Assembly: GCF_001426405.1 (NCBI RefSeq)
Contig: NZ_LMEP01000022.1
Span: forward strand, 1,363 to 65,362
Length of the DNA: 64,000 bases
DNA from: Streptomyces sp. Root1304
Lineage (GTDB): Bacteria; Actinomycetota; Actinomycetes; Streptomycetales; Streptomycetaceae
Direction: 5' to 3'
Shown: piece by piece, positions 51,994 through 61,332 of the stretch
Numbering within the stretch: the first letter of the stretch is position 1
How the letters are laid out: the number at the start of each line of letters is the position of its first letter
Notes under the pieces: model-generated
Told to the model about the DNA's origin: nothing
Seen by the model: only the letters and a program-made list of their open reading frames with translations
The model's database searches: none
Made by a program: the position numbers and the translations under genes

Positions 51994-54171
51994 ATGGTCC
52001 ACCCTCTCGAACACCTGGTCGTCCGGCACACCCTCCGTCTCCCCTGCCCCACCGGCCCCGCCGGGGACGGGACCGCCGTCGCGCGCCGGTTCGACGCGGC
52101 CCTCATGACCGCCGGGTTCAAGCTCTCCACCGAGCTGCTGGAGCGCCTCTCGGGCCTGGCGGAGCCGACCGTCGTCGAGACCGCCGTCCGCACCCTCGCC
52201 ACGGTCCGCGAACTCCTCGGCGACCATGTGCGGCACAACGTCCGCTTCATCGACTTCCCGGCCGACGTGCCGGACACGCTCGACTTCTGGATGACCTGCG
52301 TGACCGAGGCGATCGACGACGGCTCCGTCGACTCCGGTGCGCTCGACCGGCTGCGCACGGGCGTTCTCGACCTGCTGACCCTCCCCTCGTACGGCCGCTA
52401 CGGGCACACGTACGAGGAGATGCTCGCCGTCCACGAGGAGCTGATCGCGGCGGCCGGTGACCGGCTGACGGTGCTGCACCTCGGCGCGGCCGCGGAGGAC
52501 GAGGTGACGGGGCTCTATCTGGCCCTGGCCGACAGTACGACCCCGCTCGGCGAGGAGCACCTGCACGATCTGGCCGTGCTCGCCGAGCACTGCGCGGACG
52601 GCCCCCAGCCGGAGACGATCACCGTCCGGGAGAACCGCGCCGTGGTCAACCGCGCCCGGCTGCGGGTGGGCGCCGCCCCGCTGCTCGACACCGTGACCGA
52701 CGTCCTGCGGCTGGCCTGCGCCCTCGCCGAGGGCGATGTCGCCCTGCGCGAGCCGACCCGCTTCCGCGCGCTGTCCCGCCCGTACCGGCGTGCTCTGCTC
52801 GCGGGGCTCGACGCGGTGGTGGCCGCGTCCGCGGCCAAGCTGGCGGACGTGTCCGCGCACGCGGGGGCGTGGAAGCGGCTCGGGGAGCGGCTGCACCCCC
52901 ACGAGTACCCTCACTGGCCGCACGCCGCCGAGGTGTTCGCCGTCGCCCGGGGCGAGCGGAAGGTGCCGTCGCTCGACAGCCGCGTGGAGGAGATCCTCGG
53001 GCGCGGTGACGTCACGGCCGCGGCCGGGCTGCTGGCCTCGGCGGCCCCGGGCCGGCTGTTCCGCGCCCTGGACCGGCTGCTTCGCGACGCGACGGAGGCC
53101 GAGGAGCGCAAGGCGGTCCTGGCGGCCGTCGAGCGGGCCGCGCCGGAGGTGTCGGGCCGGGTCGTCCTGTCGGTGCGCGAGCACCTGCAGAACCGCGCGG
53201 GCGGGAACGGCGGGGAGCGCCGGGTGTTCGTGAACCGGGAGGGCAGGGCCTGGGTCACCGCCGACACGCGTCGGCCGCTGGAGGACGGCGACCGCGAGCG
53301 GCTCATCGAGGTGCTCGACGCGGAGACCCGGCGCCGGCTTCCGGACCCCGGTCACCTCCTGATCGATCCCGAAGTCCTCGATGTCGCCCTGCCTTTGAGC
53401 GGCCGAGCGGCGTCGGCGGGGTTCGGTGTGCTGCCGCGCGGCTCGGTCTCACCGGTCGAGGGCGAACTGCTGCGCTTCTTCACGTACTGGAGGGAGGCGG
53501 CGCGCACCACCGACCACGATCTGTCGGCGCTCGTCCTGGACGAGGACTTCGCGACGGTCACCTGGCTCTCGTACACGGCGCTCACCGACGTCGAGGGCGC
53601 TCACTCCGGCGACATCACCTCGGCGCCGGACGGGGCTTCCGAGTTCATCGACCTGCGGCTCGGCGCGGTGCGCGGCACCTTCGTCGTTCCGCAGGTGCAC
53701 GTCTTCTCGGGCGAGGGCTTCGACGAGGCGGCGGAGTGCTTCTTCGGTTTCATGCTGCGCGGTTCCGCGCAGCAGGGCCGGCCGTTCGAGCCGCGGACCG
53801 TCCGGATGAAGTCGGATCTGCGGGGACCGGGCCGGGTGGCGCTGCCGCTCGCGTTCCGGCGGGACGACGAGGGCCGCTGGAACGCGCACTGGCTGCATCT
53901 GTACCTGCGGGGCACCCCGTCGGCGAACCGGGTCGAGGAGCACCGGGTGTCGATCGCGGTCCTGCTGCGCGGTCTGTTCGGGCGGACGCCGCTGACGGTA
54001 CGTCACCTGGTGGAGCTGATGGGCGAGTCGGGGGCGCCGACGACGCTGTGGGACGGCCGGACGCTGCCGGACACCCCGGTCACGTACATCGGACTGGAGC
54101 GTCCGGACGGGCTGGCTCCGGGCTCGCGCGTGCTCACCCCGGAAAATCTGCGCGACCTGCTGCCCGCCTGA
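51994..54171 (+). CDS. Large TerD-like domain protein (MXAN_6230/SCO0854-like)
   Basis: A 725-residue soluble protein. N-terminal ~480 residues are helical, repeating and of unknown fold (LDFWMTCVTEAIDDGSVD, LSRPYRRALLAGLDAVVAASA, AAGLLASAAPGRLFRALDRLL). Residues ~505-690 read like a TerD-type module: SALVLDEDFATVTWLSYTALTD, HSGDITSAPDGASEFIDLRL, VVPQVHVFSGEGFDEA. This arrangement matches the actinobacterial MXAN_6230/SCO0854 family, which usually also has an N-terminal RING domain, not visible here. The role in stress or tellurite-like responses is inferred only. Confidence 0.65.
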   Translation: MVHPLEHLVVRHTLRLPCPTGPAGDGTAVARRFDAALMTAGFKLSTELLERLSGLAEPTVVETAVRTLATVRELLGDHVRHNVRFIDFPADVPDTLDFWMTCVTEAIDDGSVDSGALDRLRTGVLDLLTLPSYGRYGHTYEEMLAVHEELIAAAGDRLTVLHLGAAAEDEVTGLYLALADSTTPLGEEHLHDLAVLAEHCADGPQPETITVRENRAVVNRARLRVGAAPLLDTVTDVLRLACALAEGDVALREPTRFRALSRPYRRALLAGLDAVVAASAAKLADVSAHAGAWKRLGERLHPHEYPHWPHAAEVFAVARGERKVPSLDSRVEEILGRGDVTAAAGLLASAAPGRLFRALDRLLRDATEAEERKAVLAAVERAAPEVSGRVVLSVREHLQNRAGGNGGERRVFVNREGRAWVTADTRRPLEDGDRERLIEVLDAETRRRLPDPGHLLIDPEVLDVALPLSGRAASAGFGVLPRGSVSPVEGELLRFFTYWREAARTTDHDLSALVLDEDFATVTWLSYTALTDVEGAHSGDITSAPDGASEFIDLRLGAVRGTFVVPQVHVFSGEGFDEAAECFFGFMLRGSAQQGRPFEPRTVRMKSDLRGPGRVALPLAFRRDDEGRWNAHWLHLYLRGTPSANRVEEHRVSIAVLLRGLFGRTPLTVRHLVELMGESGAPTTLWDGRTLPDTPVTYIGLERPDGLAPGSRVLTPENLRDLLPA

Positions 54172-54263
54172 GTGTTACGGTCGTTCCGGGGCGAGGCCAT
54201 GGAGAGGCTTCCTTCTCACACTCCCTGAATTAGCCTCTCCGCTTTCCTCCCCCGTACCTCTTC

Positions 54264-54294
54264 CCGGCCTCCCCGCTTCGCGCGGGGAGGCCGG
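54264..54294. terminator. Bidirectional terminator hairpin
   Basis: CCGGCCTCCCCGC-TTCGC-GCGGGGAGGCCGG with 13-bp arms between the convergent TerD-like and rmdA genes, followed by TTCTCTT on the plus strand. Confidence 0.85.
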
Positions 54295-54351
54295 TTCTCT
54301 TGGGCCCGGCTTCGTGGGGGGAGGCCGGTCCCGTACGCGTACGCCCGGGTC

Positions 54352-56517
54352 TCAGACCGCGTCCGCCAGCAGCAGCGAGTGGATCCGGTCCGGAGCGCCG
54401 GGGCGGGCGTAGTACCAGCCCTGCGCGGTGTCGCAGCCGAGGTCCCGCAGCTGCCGGGCCTGCGCTCCGGTCTCCACGCCCTCGACGGTGACGGCGAGTT
54501 CGAGGCTGTGGGCGAGCGAGACGATCCCCTCGACGATCTTGAGGTCGACCGGGTCCACCGGGTGCTGCTGCATCCCCCGGGTGAAGGAACGGTCGAGCTT
54601 GAGGACGCTGACCGGCAGCCGGCGGAGGTTGGCCAGGTTCGAGTAGCCGGTGCCGAAGTCGTCGAGCGCGATGTCCACGCCCATCTCGGCGAGCTGCCGC
54701 AGCGGCTTCAGGAGGTCCTCGTCGGCGCCGATGAGCGCCGATTCGGTGACTTCGAGGCAGAGCGCGCCCGGTTCGAGCCCCGACCGCTCCAGGACGTCGA
54801 CGGTGTCGGCGACCAGGCGCGGGTGGTGGAGCTGGGTCGGGGAGAGGTTGACGTTGATCCTCAGCGGACCGCCGTCGGAGTGCCGGGTCTGCCAGAAGCG
54901 GGCCTGGCGGACGGCTTCCTGGAGCACCCAGCGGCCGAGCGGCACGATGAGGCCGGTGTCCTCGGCGAGCGGGATGAAGCGGTCCGGGCCGAGCACGCCG
55001 TGCTGCGGGTGGCACCAGCGGACGAGCGCCTCCGCGCCGTGCACGCTGCCGTCGTCGAGGTGGACGAGCGGCTGGTACTCGATGAAGAACTCACCGCGTT
55101 CCAGGGCGGTCGGCAGGGCCGTGGTGAGCCCGTGCCGGGTGATGGCGCGGGCGTCGGCCTCCGGGTCGGCGAGTTCGAAGCGGTTGCCGCCCGCGGACTT
55201 GGCCCGGTACATGGTGATGTCGGCGCTCCGCAGCACCTCGGCCGGGGTCCGCTCCCCCGCAGGGCCCTCGACCACGCCGAGGCTGCCGCGCACGGTGAGT
55301 TCGCGGCCGTCGATGCGGAGGGGGGTGGCGAGCGCGGCGAGGATGCGGTCGGCGAGTTCCGTGACGTCCTGCTCGCCGCCGGGGGCGGTGGTGAGGGCGA
55401 CGAACTCGTCGCCGCCGAGCCGGGCCACCATCTCGCCCGAGCCGGTGACACAGGTCTGCAGCCGGTCGGCGACCTCCACGAGAAGCCGGTCGCCGGTGGA
55501 ATGGCCGAGGCTGTCGTTGATGACCTTGAACCCGTCGAGGTCCAGGTAGCAGAGGCCGAACCGGGCGTTGTCGCCGGGCGCGAGGGCCTTCTCCAGGCGC
55601 TCGAAGAACAGGGTCCGGTTGGGCAGCCCGGTGAGCGCGTCGTGGGTGGCCTCGTACCGCAGGCGCAGATGGAGCAGACGCCGCTCGGTGGTGTCCTCCA
55701 TGAGCGCCAGCTGGTACTGGGGCGTGCCCTCGGCGTCGCGGAGCAGCGAGACGGTGAGGTTGGTCCACAGAACCGTTCCGTCGCCCCGGTAGTAGGGCTT
55801 CTCGACCCGGTAGTGCTCGCGCTCGCCGCGGACGAGTTCCTCGTACAGCTTCCAGACGTGCGGGCCGTCCTCGGGGTGGACCCACTCGCTCACCTTGCGG
55901 CTGCGGAGGGGGCTCTCCATGCCGCCGAACATCCGGGTGAGGGTCTCGTTGACCTCCAGGACGTTGCCGTCGAGGTCGGCGATGCCGATCCCTATGGCGG
56001 CCCCGTCGAAGACCGCGCGGAAGCGGCTCTCGGTGGCGTGCAGGGCGATCTCGGCGGCGCTGCGGGCGCTGAGCGCTGAGCGCGCGATGGCCTCCTGCTC
56101 GGCGCGGGTCCGCTCGCGGAGGGCCTGCGCGTAGCCGGTGGCCATGGCGTGCTGGAGGCGGGCGCAGCGGGCCCTGAGCTCCTCGGCGGGCAGGTCCGAC
56201 TCCGCACCGCAGTAGAGCACCAGGTACGAGTCGACGACGCCGAGGCTGCGGCCGAGGGCGTCCGGGTCGGTGCAGTGGGCGGCGATGAGCGCCGCGCCGG
56301 TGCGCTGGGCCGGGGCGGTGTCGAAGGGCCGCGCGTGCAGGGCGTCGCACAGGGTGCGGGCCAGCGGCAGCAGATGCCCCTCGAACTCTGCGCGGGTCAG
56401 CGAGGTGGCGGTCACCGGGAAGATCGCGCGGCTCCAGATGGTGACGAACCGCCTGAGTCTGTCCTCCGGACCGTCCGCTTCGGCGGCGGCGCCGGACGGC
56501 TGCGACGGGACCTTCAC
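54352..56517 (-). CDS. rmdA: PAS-GGDEF-EAL c-di-GMP enzyme, RmdA-like
   Basis: A 721-residue cytosolic protein. N-terminal ~150 residues are helical; PAS at ~165-275 (FRAVFDGAAIGIGIADLDGNV); GGDEF domain at ~290-450 with intact ARLGGDEFVAL (about residue 369); EAL domain from ~465 with GAEALVRW and DDFGTGYSNLANL, so both enzyme halves look complete. The combination and neighbourhood fit RmdA of Streptomyces, a c-di-GMP phosphodiesterase affecting development. GTG 56517 overlaps the upstream methyltransferase stop (GTGA). The exact PAS ligand is unknown. Confidence 0.82.
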   Translation of the reverse strand: MKVPSQPSGAAAEADGPEDRLRRFVTIWSRAIFPVTATSLTRAEFEGHLLPLARTLCDALHARPFDTAPAQRTGAALIAAHCTDPDALGRSLGVVDSYLVLYCGAESDLPAEELRARCARLQHAMATGYAQALRERTRAEQEAIARSALSARSAAEIALHATESRFRAVFDGAAIGIGIADLDGNVLEVNETLTRMFGGMESPLRSRKVSEWVHPEDGPHVWKLYEELVRGEREHYRVEKPYYRGDGTVLWTNLTVSLLRDAEGTPQYQLALMEDTTERRLLHLRLRYEATHDALTGLPNRTLFFERLEKALAPGDNARFGLCYLDLDGFKVINDSLGHSTGDRLLVEVADRLQTCVTGSGEMVARLGGDEFVALTTAPGGEQDVTELADRILAALATPLRIDGRELTVRGSLGVVEGPAGERTPAEVLRSADITMYRAKSAGGNRFELADPEADARAITRHGLTTALPTALERGEFFIEYQPLVHLDDGSVHGAEALVRWCHPQHGVLGPDRFIPLAEDTGLIVPLGRWVLQEAVRQARFWQTRHSDGGPLRINVNLSPTQLHHPRLVADTVDVLERSGLEPGALCLEVTESALIGADEDLLKPLRQLAEMGVDIALDDFGTGYSNLANLRRLPVSVLKLDRSFTRGMQQHPVDPVDLKIVEGIVSLAHSLELAVTVEGVETGAQARQLRDLGCDTAQGWYYARPGAPDRIHSLLLADAV

Positions 56518-57326
56518 GCCTTGCGCCCCACCCCTGCGAAACCGGAGAAGGCGTACGGGTCCTCCTCCTCGACCGGGCTCTCCGGTCGCCAGGCGGGCAT
56601 CGTGACGAGACCGGGCTCGACCAGTTCGGTGCCCGCGAAGAAGCGGCTGATCTCCTCGCCCGACCGCATGACGAGCGGGTTGCGGATGTTCCGGTAGACC
56701 CCGACGGTGCCGCCCGCCTGCTCCTCGCTGAGCGGGATGCCCTCGTACGAGGCGTGGGTGAGCACGAGGAGGCTGCCGGGCGCGAGCGCGTCGACCAGTT
56801 CGGCGACCGCCTCGTACGGCCGGTCCTCGTCCTCCAGGAAGTGCAGGACGGCGACGAGGAGCAGCGCCACCGGCCGGTCCAGGTCGAGGAGCCGGGTGAC
56901 CTCGGGGCTGCGCAGGACCTCGGCCGGCTTGCGCAGGTCGGCGGCGACGACGGCGGCGCCCTCGTCGCCGTCCAGGACGGCGCGGCTGTGGGCGACGGCG
57001 ACCGGGTCGTGGTCGACGTAGACGACGCGGGCCGCCGGGTCGGCGGCCCGGGCGACCTCGTGCACGTTGCCGAAGGTCGGTATGCCGGAGCCGATGTCCA
57101 GGAACTGGGTGACGTCGTTGTCAACGGCGTGCCGGACGGCCCGTCGCATGAAGGCGCGGTTGGCCTGCATGATCTTGGGCAGACCAGGCATGAACTCCAT
57201 GGCCTTGCGGGCCGCTTCCCGGTCCACTTCGAAATTGTGCGAGCCGCCCAGATAGAAGTCGTACATACGGGACACGCTCGGCACCGAAATGTCGATACCA
57301 GGCGGAGCCCAGGCGGGACGCTCCAT
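56514..57326 (-). CDS. DUF574/SAM-dependent methyltransferase family protein
   Basis: A 270-residue actinobacterial protein: IDISVPSVSRMYDFYLGGSHNFEVDREAA, IMQANRAFMRRAVRHAV, FLDIGSGIPTFGNVHEVA, VVYVDHDPVAVAHSRAVL. This is the S-adenosyl-methyltransferase-fold DUF574 family, abundant in Streptomyces, often next to regulators and of unknown substrate. ATG 57326 follows GGAG with 7-base spacing; ATG 57341 is an alternative. It is co-translated with rmdA. Confidence 0.88.
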   Translation of the reverse strand: MERPAWAPPGIDISVPSVSRMYDFYLGGSHNFEVDREAARKAMEFMPGLPKIMQANRAFMRRAVRHAVDNDVTQFLDIGSGIPTFGNVHEVARAADPAARVVYVDHDPVAVAHSRAVLDGDEGAAVVAADLRKPAEVLRSPEVTRLLDLDRPVALLLVAVLHFLEDEDRPYEAVAELVDALAPGSLLVLTHASYEGIPLSEEQAGGTVGVYRNIRNPLVMRSGEEISRFFAGTELVEPGLVTMPAWRPESPVEEEDPYAFSGFAGVGRKA

Positions 57327-57867
57327 CAATGTCTCCAACAAGTCGCCATGGGGGACGCGGCCCTGTGTTCACGGCCGGTGTTCGAGGTGAGGCTACTGAT
57401 CGCCCGCCGAGAGAGCGAGTAGAAACGGAAATTCGCGGTCCGTTCTTGGTCACACGCCATTGGCACGTGCTCTCGGAACGAACGGTTCACGCCTTCAGGC
57501 TGTGCACATTCACGTGCATCTGATCGTGCGTCGGCTCTTCGGCGGACCTCCGGCCGGCCCGATGGACGCCCAGCTCCCGCCCGTACCTCGGTTGTTGCCG
57601 CCGACGGGGCCCGGTCGCCGGTGCAGGATGCCCCGTTGACCGCCCTGTCCGACAGGGCGACAACCGGACAGATATCGTTCCGGGGGCCGGAACGGGCCGA
57701 CTCGACAGCTGTCGGAAATCATGCCGTCCGCCGATACCCGGGCATTGCGGCGAATCCGCCTCCGGAGTGGCGAAACGTCAAACCGGTGCATCCGGAGAAC
57801 CCCTCCATCCGGCGAATCCGGGCCGTTTCCGCCCCGGCGCGCCACGGCACTGATCAAGCTCGTCGGC
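57327..57867. other. Intergenic region upstream of the DUF574/rmdA unit
   Basis: A stretch of 540 bases without a supported gene. An imperfect inverted pair GTCCGTTCTTGG/CTCGGAACGAACGG near 57437-57488 may be a regulator site. The 3' half has AT-richer codons than the downstream gene and is taken as non-coding. Confidence 0.35.
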
Positions 57868-58611
57868 GTGTCTCTGTACGGATCACTCCTCGCGCGGCCG
57901 CTGGCGGCCCTCGCACTGGTGTGGCTCATCGCCACCCCCGTGCCGGCCGCCGCCGACGCCTGCGCCTATGCCCAGACCGACCAGGGCGGTTCCCACGTCG
58001 CGGTGGCGGTCGCCGGCGACCGCCACGACGGCGGCGACGGGAACGACGACGGCCAAGGGAACGAGGGCCGGGGGAACGACGGCCACGGAAACGGCAAGGG
58101 CCACGACCACCACGGGAACGGCAAGGGCAAGGGGCACGGGCATCACCACCACCCGAACCCCTGCCACCCCGAACCGCCCCCGCCGTGCCCGTCGCCCACC
58201 CCCACCCCCACGCCTTCCCCGACGCCGACGCCCGAGCCGCCGACCCCCTCCCCGACCCCGACCCCGAAGCCCACCCCTAAACCGGAGCCGCCGTCCCCCA
58301 CTCCCCCGCCGCGCCCGCCCCGGCCGACACCGAAGCCGCCGGTCATCAGGCCCGCGCCCCGACCGGTGCCGCCGTCCCCCGCGCCTCCGACCACGAGGCC
58401 GCCGGAGCCCGCGCCCGCGCCGCCCGCACCGCCGTCCCCCACGCCGCCGCCGACCGTACGGCCCCGGCCCCCGGCCCCCGTGGCGCTCCCCCACTACCGC
58501 CCGGCCACGCACAGCAAGCCCAAGGGCGGCACGTCCGTCGTCACCGCGACGCTGATGATCACCGCCCCGGCCGTGCTCGCGACGGCGATCCTGCGCCCCC
58601 GGTCCAAGTGA
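57868..58611 (+). CDS. Secreted proline-rich protein with C-terminal membrane segment
   Basis: A 247-residue protein starting at GTG 57868, where third-position GC rises sharply; a longer ATG 57721 start is possible but its first 49 codons look non-coding. Signal peptide LARPLAALALVWLIATPVPAAADA. Next a Gly/Asp/Asn/His-rich region with HGHHHHPNPCHPE (possible metal binding), a ~130-residue Pro-Thr-rich wall-spanning region, and a C-terminal KPKGGTSVVTATLMITAPAVLATAILRPRSK. The end resembles a sorting signal without LPXTG. A class F sortase is 2.7 kb downstream. Confidence 0.65.
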   Translation: MSLYGSLLARPLAALALVWLIATPVPAAADACAYAQTDQGGSHVAVAVAGDRHDGGDGNDDGQGNEGRGNDGHGNGKGHDHHGNGKGKGHGHHHHPNPCHPEPPPPCPSPTPTPTPSPTPTPEPPTPSPTPTPKPTPKPEPPSPTPPPRPPRPTPKPPVIRPAPRPVPPSPAPPTTRPPEPAPAPPAPPSPTPPPTVRPRPPAPVALPHYRPATHSKPKGGTSVVTATLMITAPAVLATAILRPRSK

Positions 58612-58783
58612 CCCGACCGCACGGCCCCCACACCGTCCCGCCGCCCTCCGGGACCCTCTCCTTCACCGGCCGGCCGCCCCACCGACCCGCCGCCCGACCG
58701 CTCCTCCGCACACCGGTTCGCCGCCCCACCGATGCGCCGTCCCGACGTCCCCTCGTCCCGCCGTATCCCGCTGAAGGATCTCC

Positions 58784-59548
58784 ATGTCTGAATGGCTCGT
58801 TCTCACCCTTGCGATGGCCGCCGCGTGCGCCGTCGTCCTCGCCATCGTCGTCATCAACAACCGCCGCATCCCCGAGGACGACGACCCCAGCGAGACCCCC
58901 GACGTCATCGAGTACATGACGATGATGATCGGCGTGATCTACGCGATCGTCCTCGGTCTGGCCATCGCCGGCGTCTGGGAGGCCCGCGGGGCCGCCCAGG
59001 AGACCGTGCGGCAGGAGGCCCAGGCGATGCACGAGATCTCCGCCCGCGTGGAGGTCTACCCGCAGGACGTCCGCGCCCGCATCCGCGCCGACGTCGACGC
59101 GTACGTCTCGTACGTGGTCAACGACGAGTGGACCTACATGAGCGAGCACGGCGAGCTGAGCGACGAGGGCACCGCGCTGCTCGAACGGGTGCGGCGCAGC
59201 GTCACCGACTACCAGCCGGCCAATGACTTCGAGGGGCAGGCCTACCAGCCGCTGGTCGACCAGGTCACGCTGGCCGACGACGCCCGGGGGGCCCGCGGAC
59301 AGAACGCCGGGGAGACCATGCCGGGGGTGGTGTGGTTCGGCCTGATCGTCGGCGCCCTGGTGACGGTCGGCCTGATCTTCACCCTGCAGATCCGCAGGAC
59401 CGGGCGGGAGTTGCTGCTCGCCGGGCTCTTCAGTGTGCTGATCGCGTTCCTGCTGTTCCTCATCTGGGACTTCGACGCGCCGTTCGGCCGGGGCATCTCG
59501 GCCACCGCCGCGCCGTTCGTCGACCTGTTCCCGCAGGTCACCGGGTGA
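58784..59548 (+). CDS. DUF4239-type membrane protein
   Basis: A 254-residue membrane protein with two helices near the N-terminus (LVLTLAMAAACAVVLAIVVIN; MMIGVIYAIVLGLAIAGVW), a central polar domain (~70-175), and two C-terminal helices (VVWFGLIVGALVTVGLIFTLQI, LLLAGLFSVLIAFLLFLIW). It matches the DUF4239 pattern; function unknown. GAAGGATCTCC precedes the start. It lies between the proline-rich protein and the two surface-protein paralogues, in the same orientation as the first. Confidence 0.75.
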   Translation: MSEWLVLTLAMAAACAVVLAIVVINNRRIPEDDDPSETPDVIEYMTMMIGVIYAIVLGLAIAGVWEARGAAQETVRQEAQAMHEISARVEVYPQDVRARIRADVDAYVSYVVNDEWTYMSEHGELSDEGTALLERVRRSVTDYQPANDFEGQAYQPLVDQVTLADDARGARGQNAGETMPGVVWFGLIVGALVTVGLIFTLQIRRTGRELLLAGLFSVLIAFLLFLIWDFDAPFGRGISATAAPFVDLFPQVTG

Positions 59549-59716
59549 CGCGAGCCGCACGGAGTGGGCCGCACGGGGGACAACGGTGCCCCATTCGCAC
59601 GTCTGGGATCGCGGCTGTGGTAGTGCGCTCCTAGCGTTTCGGGCATCGAGGTGTACGCACGGTCTTTGGCGGAAACCCCCTTCCGCGGCTGCCCCTCGGG
59701 ACCCGGAGGATTCACC

Positions 59717-60277
59717 ATGCGCGCGATACGTGCCGCGTCCACTGCCCTGCTGGGGGCGGCCGCCCTCGCCCTGGCCGCCCCCGCCGCCTTCGCGGCGGAC
59801 GGTGCCCCCGCACCGAACCCGCGGATGGCACGGGCCAAGGCACCGGGCGATTTCGTCGTGTCGCCCTCGCTGGTGGCCCCGGGCGGCCGGGTGACGCTGA
59901 GCGCGCCCGGCTGCGCCAGTACGGCCACGGCGTCGGCCGGCATCTTCGACACCGTCACCATCGCCCCCGGCTCTGCGGTGACCGCCACCGTGGACCAGGA
60001 CGCCCGGCGCGGGGCCGTGTACACGGTGTCCTTCAACTGCACGGGCGGCGAGCAGGACACCGTCGCCCTGACGGTCAGCGGCATCCCCACGGCCACGCCG
60101 ACGATCAGCTCCACCGTGCTCACTCCCCCGCGCGGGGTGCGGGGCGGTCTCGGCGGCTCGATGGGCGACGGGCTCGACCCGGTCGAGCTGGCCGCCGGTG
60201 CGGCGCTCGTCCTGGCCGCGGCCACCGGTGGCGCGTACGTGCTGCGCCGCCGCTCCGCCCGCACCCGCCGCCACTGA
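59717..60277 (+). CDS. Secreted surface protein with GGLGGS and C-terminal membrane anchor
   Basis: A 186-residue protein. Signal peptide MRAIRAASTALLGAAALALA ending AAPAAFA, an Ig-like beta domain (DFVVSPSLVAPGGRVTLSAPGC...YTVSFNCTGGEQDTVALTV; two Cys likely bonded), then RGVRGGLGGSMGDGLDP, a hydrophobic helix and a basic end RRRSARTRRH. This is the layout of a wall-sorting signal but LPXTG is absent. GGAGG precedes ATG 59717. It is convergent with a paralogue at 60415-60897. Confidence 0.75.
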   Translation: MRAIRAASTALLGAAALALAAPAAFAADGAPAPNPRMARAKAPGDFVVSPSLVAPGGRVTLSAPGCASTATASAGIFDTVTIAPGSAVTATVDQDARRGAVYTVSFNCTGGEQDTVALTVSGIPTATPTISSTVLTPPRGVRGGLGGSMGDGLDPVELAAGAALVLAAATGGAYVLRRRSARTRRH

Positions 60278-60298
60278 GGCGACGGCGTGCGCCGGACC

Positions 60299-60395
60299 GG
60301 AGCGACGGGTGTCCCGTCCGGGTCCCCCAGGGAACCCGGACGCCCGTCGCCCCCGGGTCCCTGCGGGGACTCGGGGGCGACGGGCGTTGCGGGCC
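60299..60395. terminator. Compound hairpin between convergent surface-protein genes
   Basis: Two GC-rich stem-loops: CGACGGG...CCCGTCG with inner GTCCGGGT/ACCCGGAC (about 60300-60346), and CGCCCCCG...CGGGGGCG (about 60346-60378). They separate the convergent genes. Confidence 0.55.
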
Positions 60396-60414
60396 GACCG
60401 GGAGGTTCGGCCGG

Positions 60415-60897
60415 TCAGACCACACCGGTCATACGACGACGACGGGCGATGAAGAGCCCCCCGCCGAGCGCGGCGGCGGCGACCAGGCTGCCGCCGACGG
60501 CCATCTCGGTGGAGCTGGGGGCGAGCGAACCGCCGAGACCGCCCTGTGCACCGCGGCCCGGGAGGACGCGGAACGGGTGGGTGACCACCGCGGAGTTGTC
60601 ACTGCACTTCACGGCGAGGTTGTAGCTGCCCGGCGTGGCGTTGTTGTGGACACGGGCGATGGCGCTGGAGAGCCCGTTGGAGTTGACCGAGAGGCTGGTC
60701 TCGGGGAAGGCGTTGGACGTCACCGTGCCACCGTGACCGCACCCCTTGGCGGTGATCGTGATCGTCGACCCCGCGTGGACGTCGAAGGGGTTGACGGTGA
60801 CGTTGCTCGGACCGTTGGTGGCGACGGCGAGGGGGGCCGCGAGCCCGACCGCCGCGATTGCGGTGGCGGTCACCGCCAGAGTGCGTGCAGCACGCAT
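60415..60897 (-). CDS. Secreted surface protein with GGLGGS and C-terminal membrane anchor (paralogue)
   Basis: A 160-residue paralogue of the convergent protein. Signal peptide MRAARTLAVTATAIAAVGLA ends near PLAVA. The Ig-like domain has PFDVHAGSTITITAKGCGHGGTV and YNLAVKCSDNSAVV with two Cys. GAQGGLGGSLAPSSTE precedes a helix and the tail ARRRRMTGVV. GGAGG lies upstream of ATG 60897. Probably wall- or membrane-displayed. Not a chaplin by motif. Confidence 0.78.
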   Translation of the reverse strand: MRAARTLAVTATAIAAVGLAAPLAVATNGPSNVTVNPFDVHAGSTITITAKGCGHGGTVTSNAFPETSLSVNSNGLSSAIARVHNNATPGSYNLAVKCSDNSAVVTHPFRVLPGRGAQGGLGGSLAPSSTEMAVGGSLVAAAALGGGLFIARRRRMTGVV

Positions 60898-61332
60898 GGT
60901 TGAACCTCCAGTGGAAGACGCCCCAAAGCGGTGCTCCGGGAGTTTCGACGAGTACGCCTTCCATGACGAACCATCACAAGCCGGGGCGAGCTGTGCATGT
61001 CGGCACTGGTCCACCCCGGTGAGGCGACACGCCCGGAATCGCCCCCCTGAAGTGGACGGAACCGCAGGTCAGGGCCATCTGGGCTGCTTATCTGACGATT
61101 ACTCGGATGGGTCAGCGCCCTGTCACCCACCTGTCACGGCCAGTGAGTCGGCGGGCCGGTCCGGCCCGCACCCGGAAGGCCTCCGCCGACAGGGCCGCCA
61201 CGCGGGGTCCCCGGGTCCCGCCCGGCGGCCTCCCGCACCCGTCCGGTGGCCTCCCCCACCCGTTCGGACCGCCCGGGGTGACGGTCCGTCAGCCCGGATC
61301 TACCGTTCTGACGACGCCATGAAGGGAGAACC
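60898..61332. other. Intergenic region before the sortase gene
   Basis: A stretch of 435 bases with no gene. CTGTCAC occurs twice with an 11-bp period (61120-61137), resembling the direct repeats of PhoP boxes. The rest has nothing I can support. Confidence 0.35.

Noticed and set aside
57721..57867. N-terminal extension of the proline-rich protein from ATG 57721
   Set aside because: Third codon positions here are not GC-biased, unlike the rest of the gene, and the signal peptide would be buried 50 residues in.
59717..60897. Chaplins or rodlins
   Set aside because: Neither paralogue has the chaplin Cys-Gly-Asn motif pattern or the LAXTG signal; they have Ig-like domains and GGLGGS instead.
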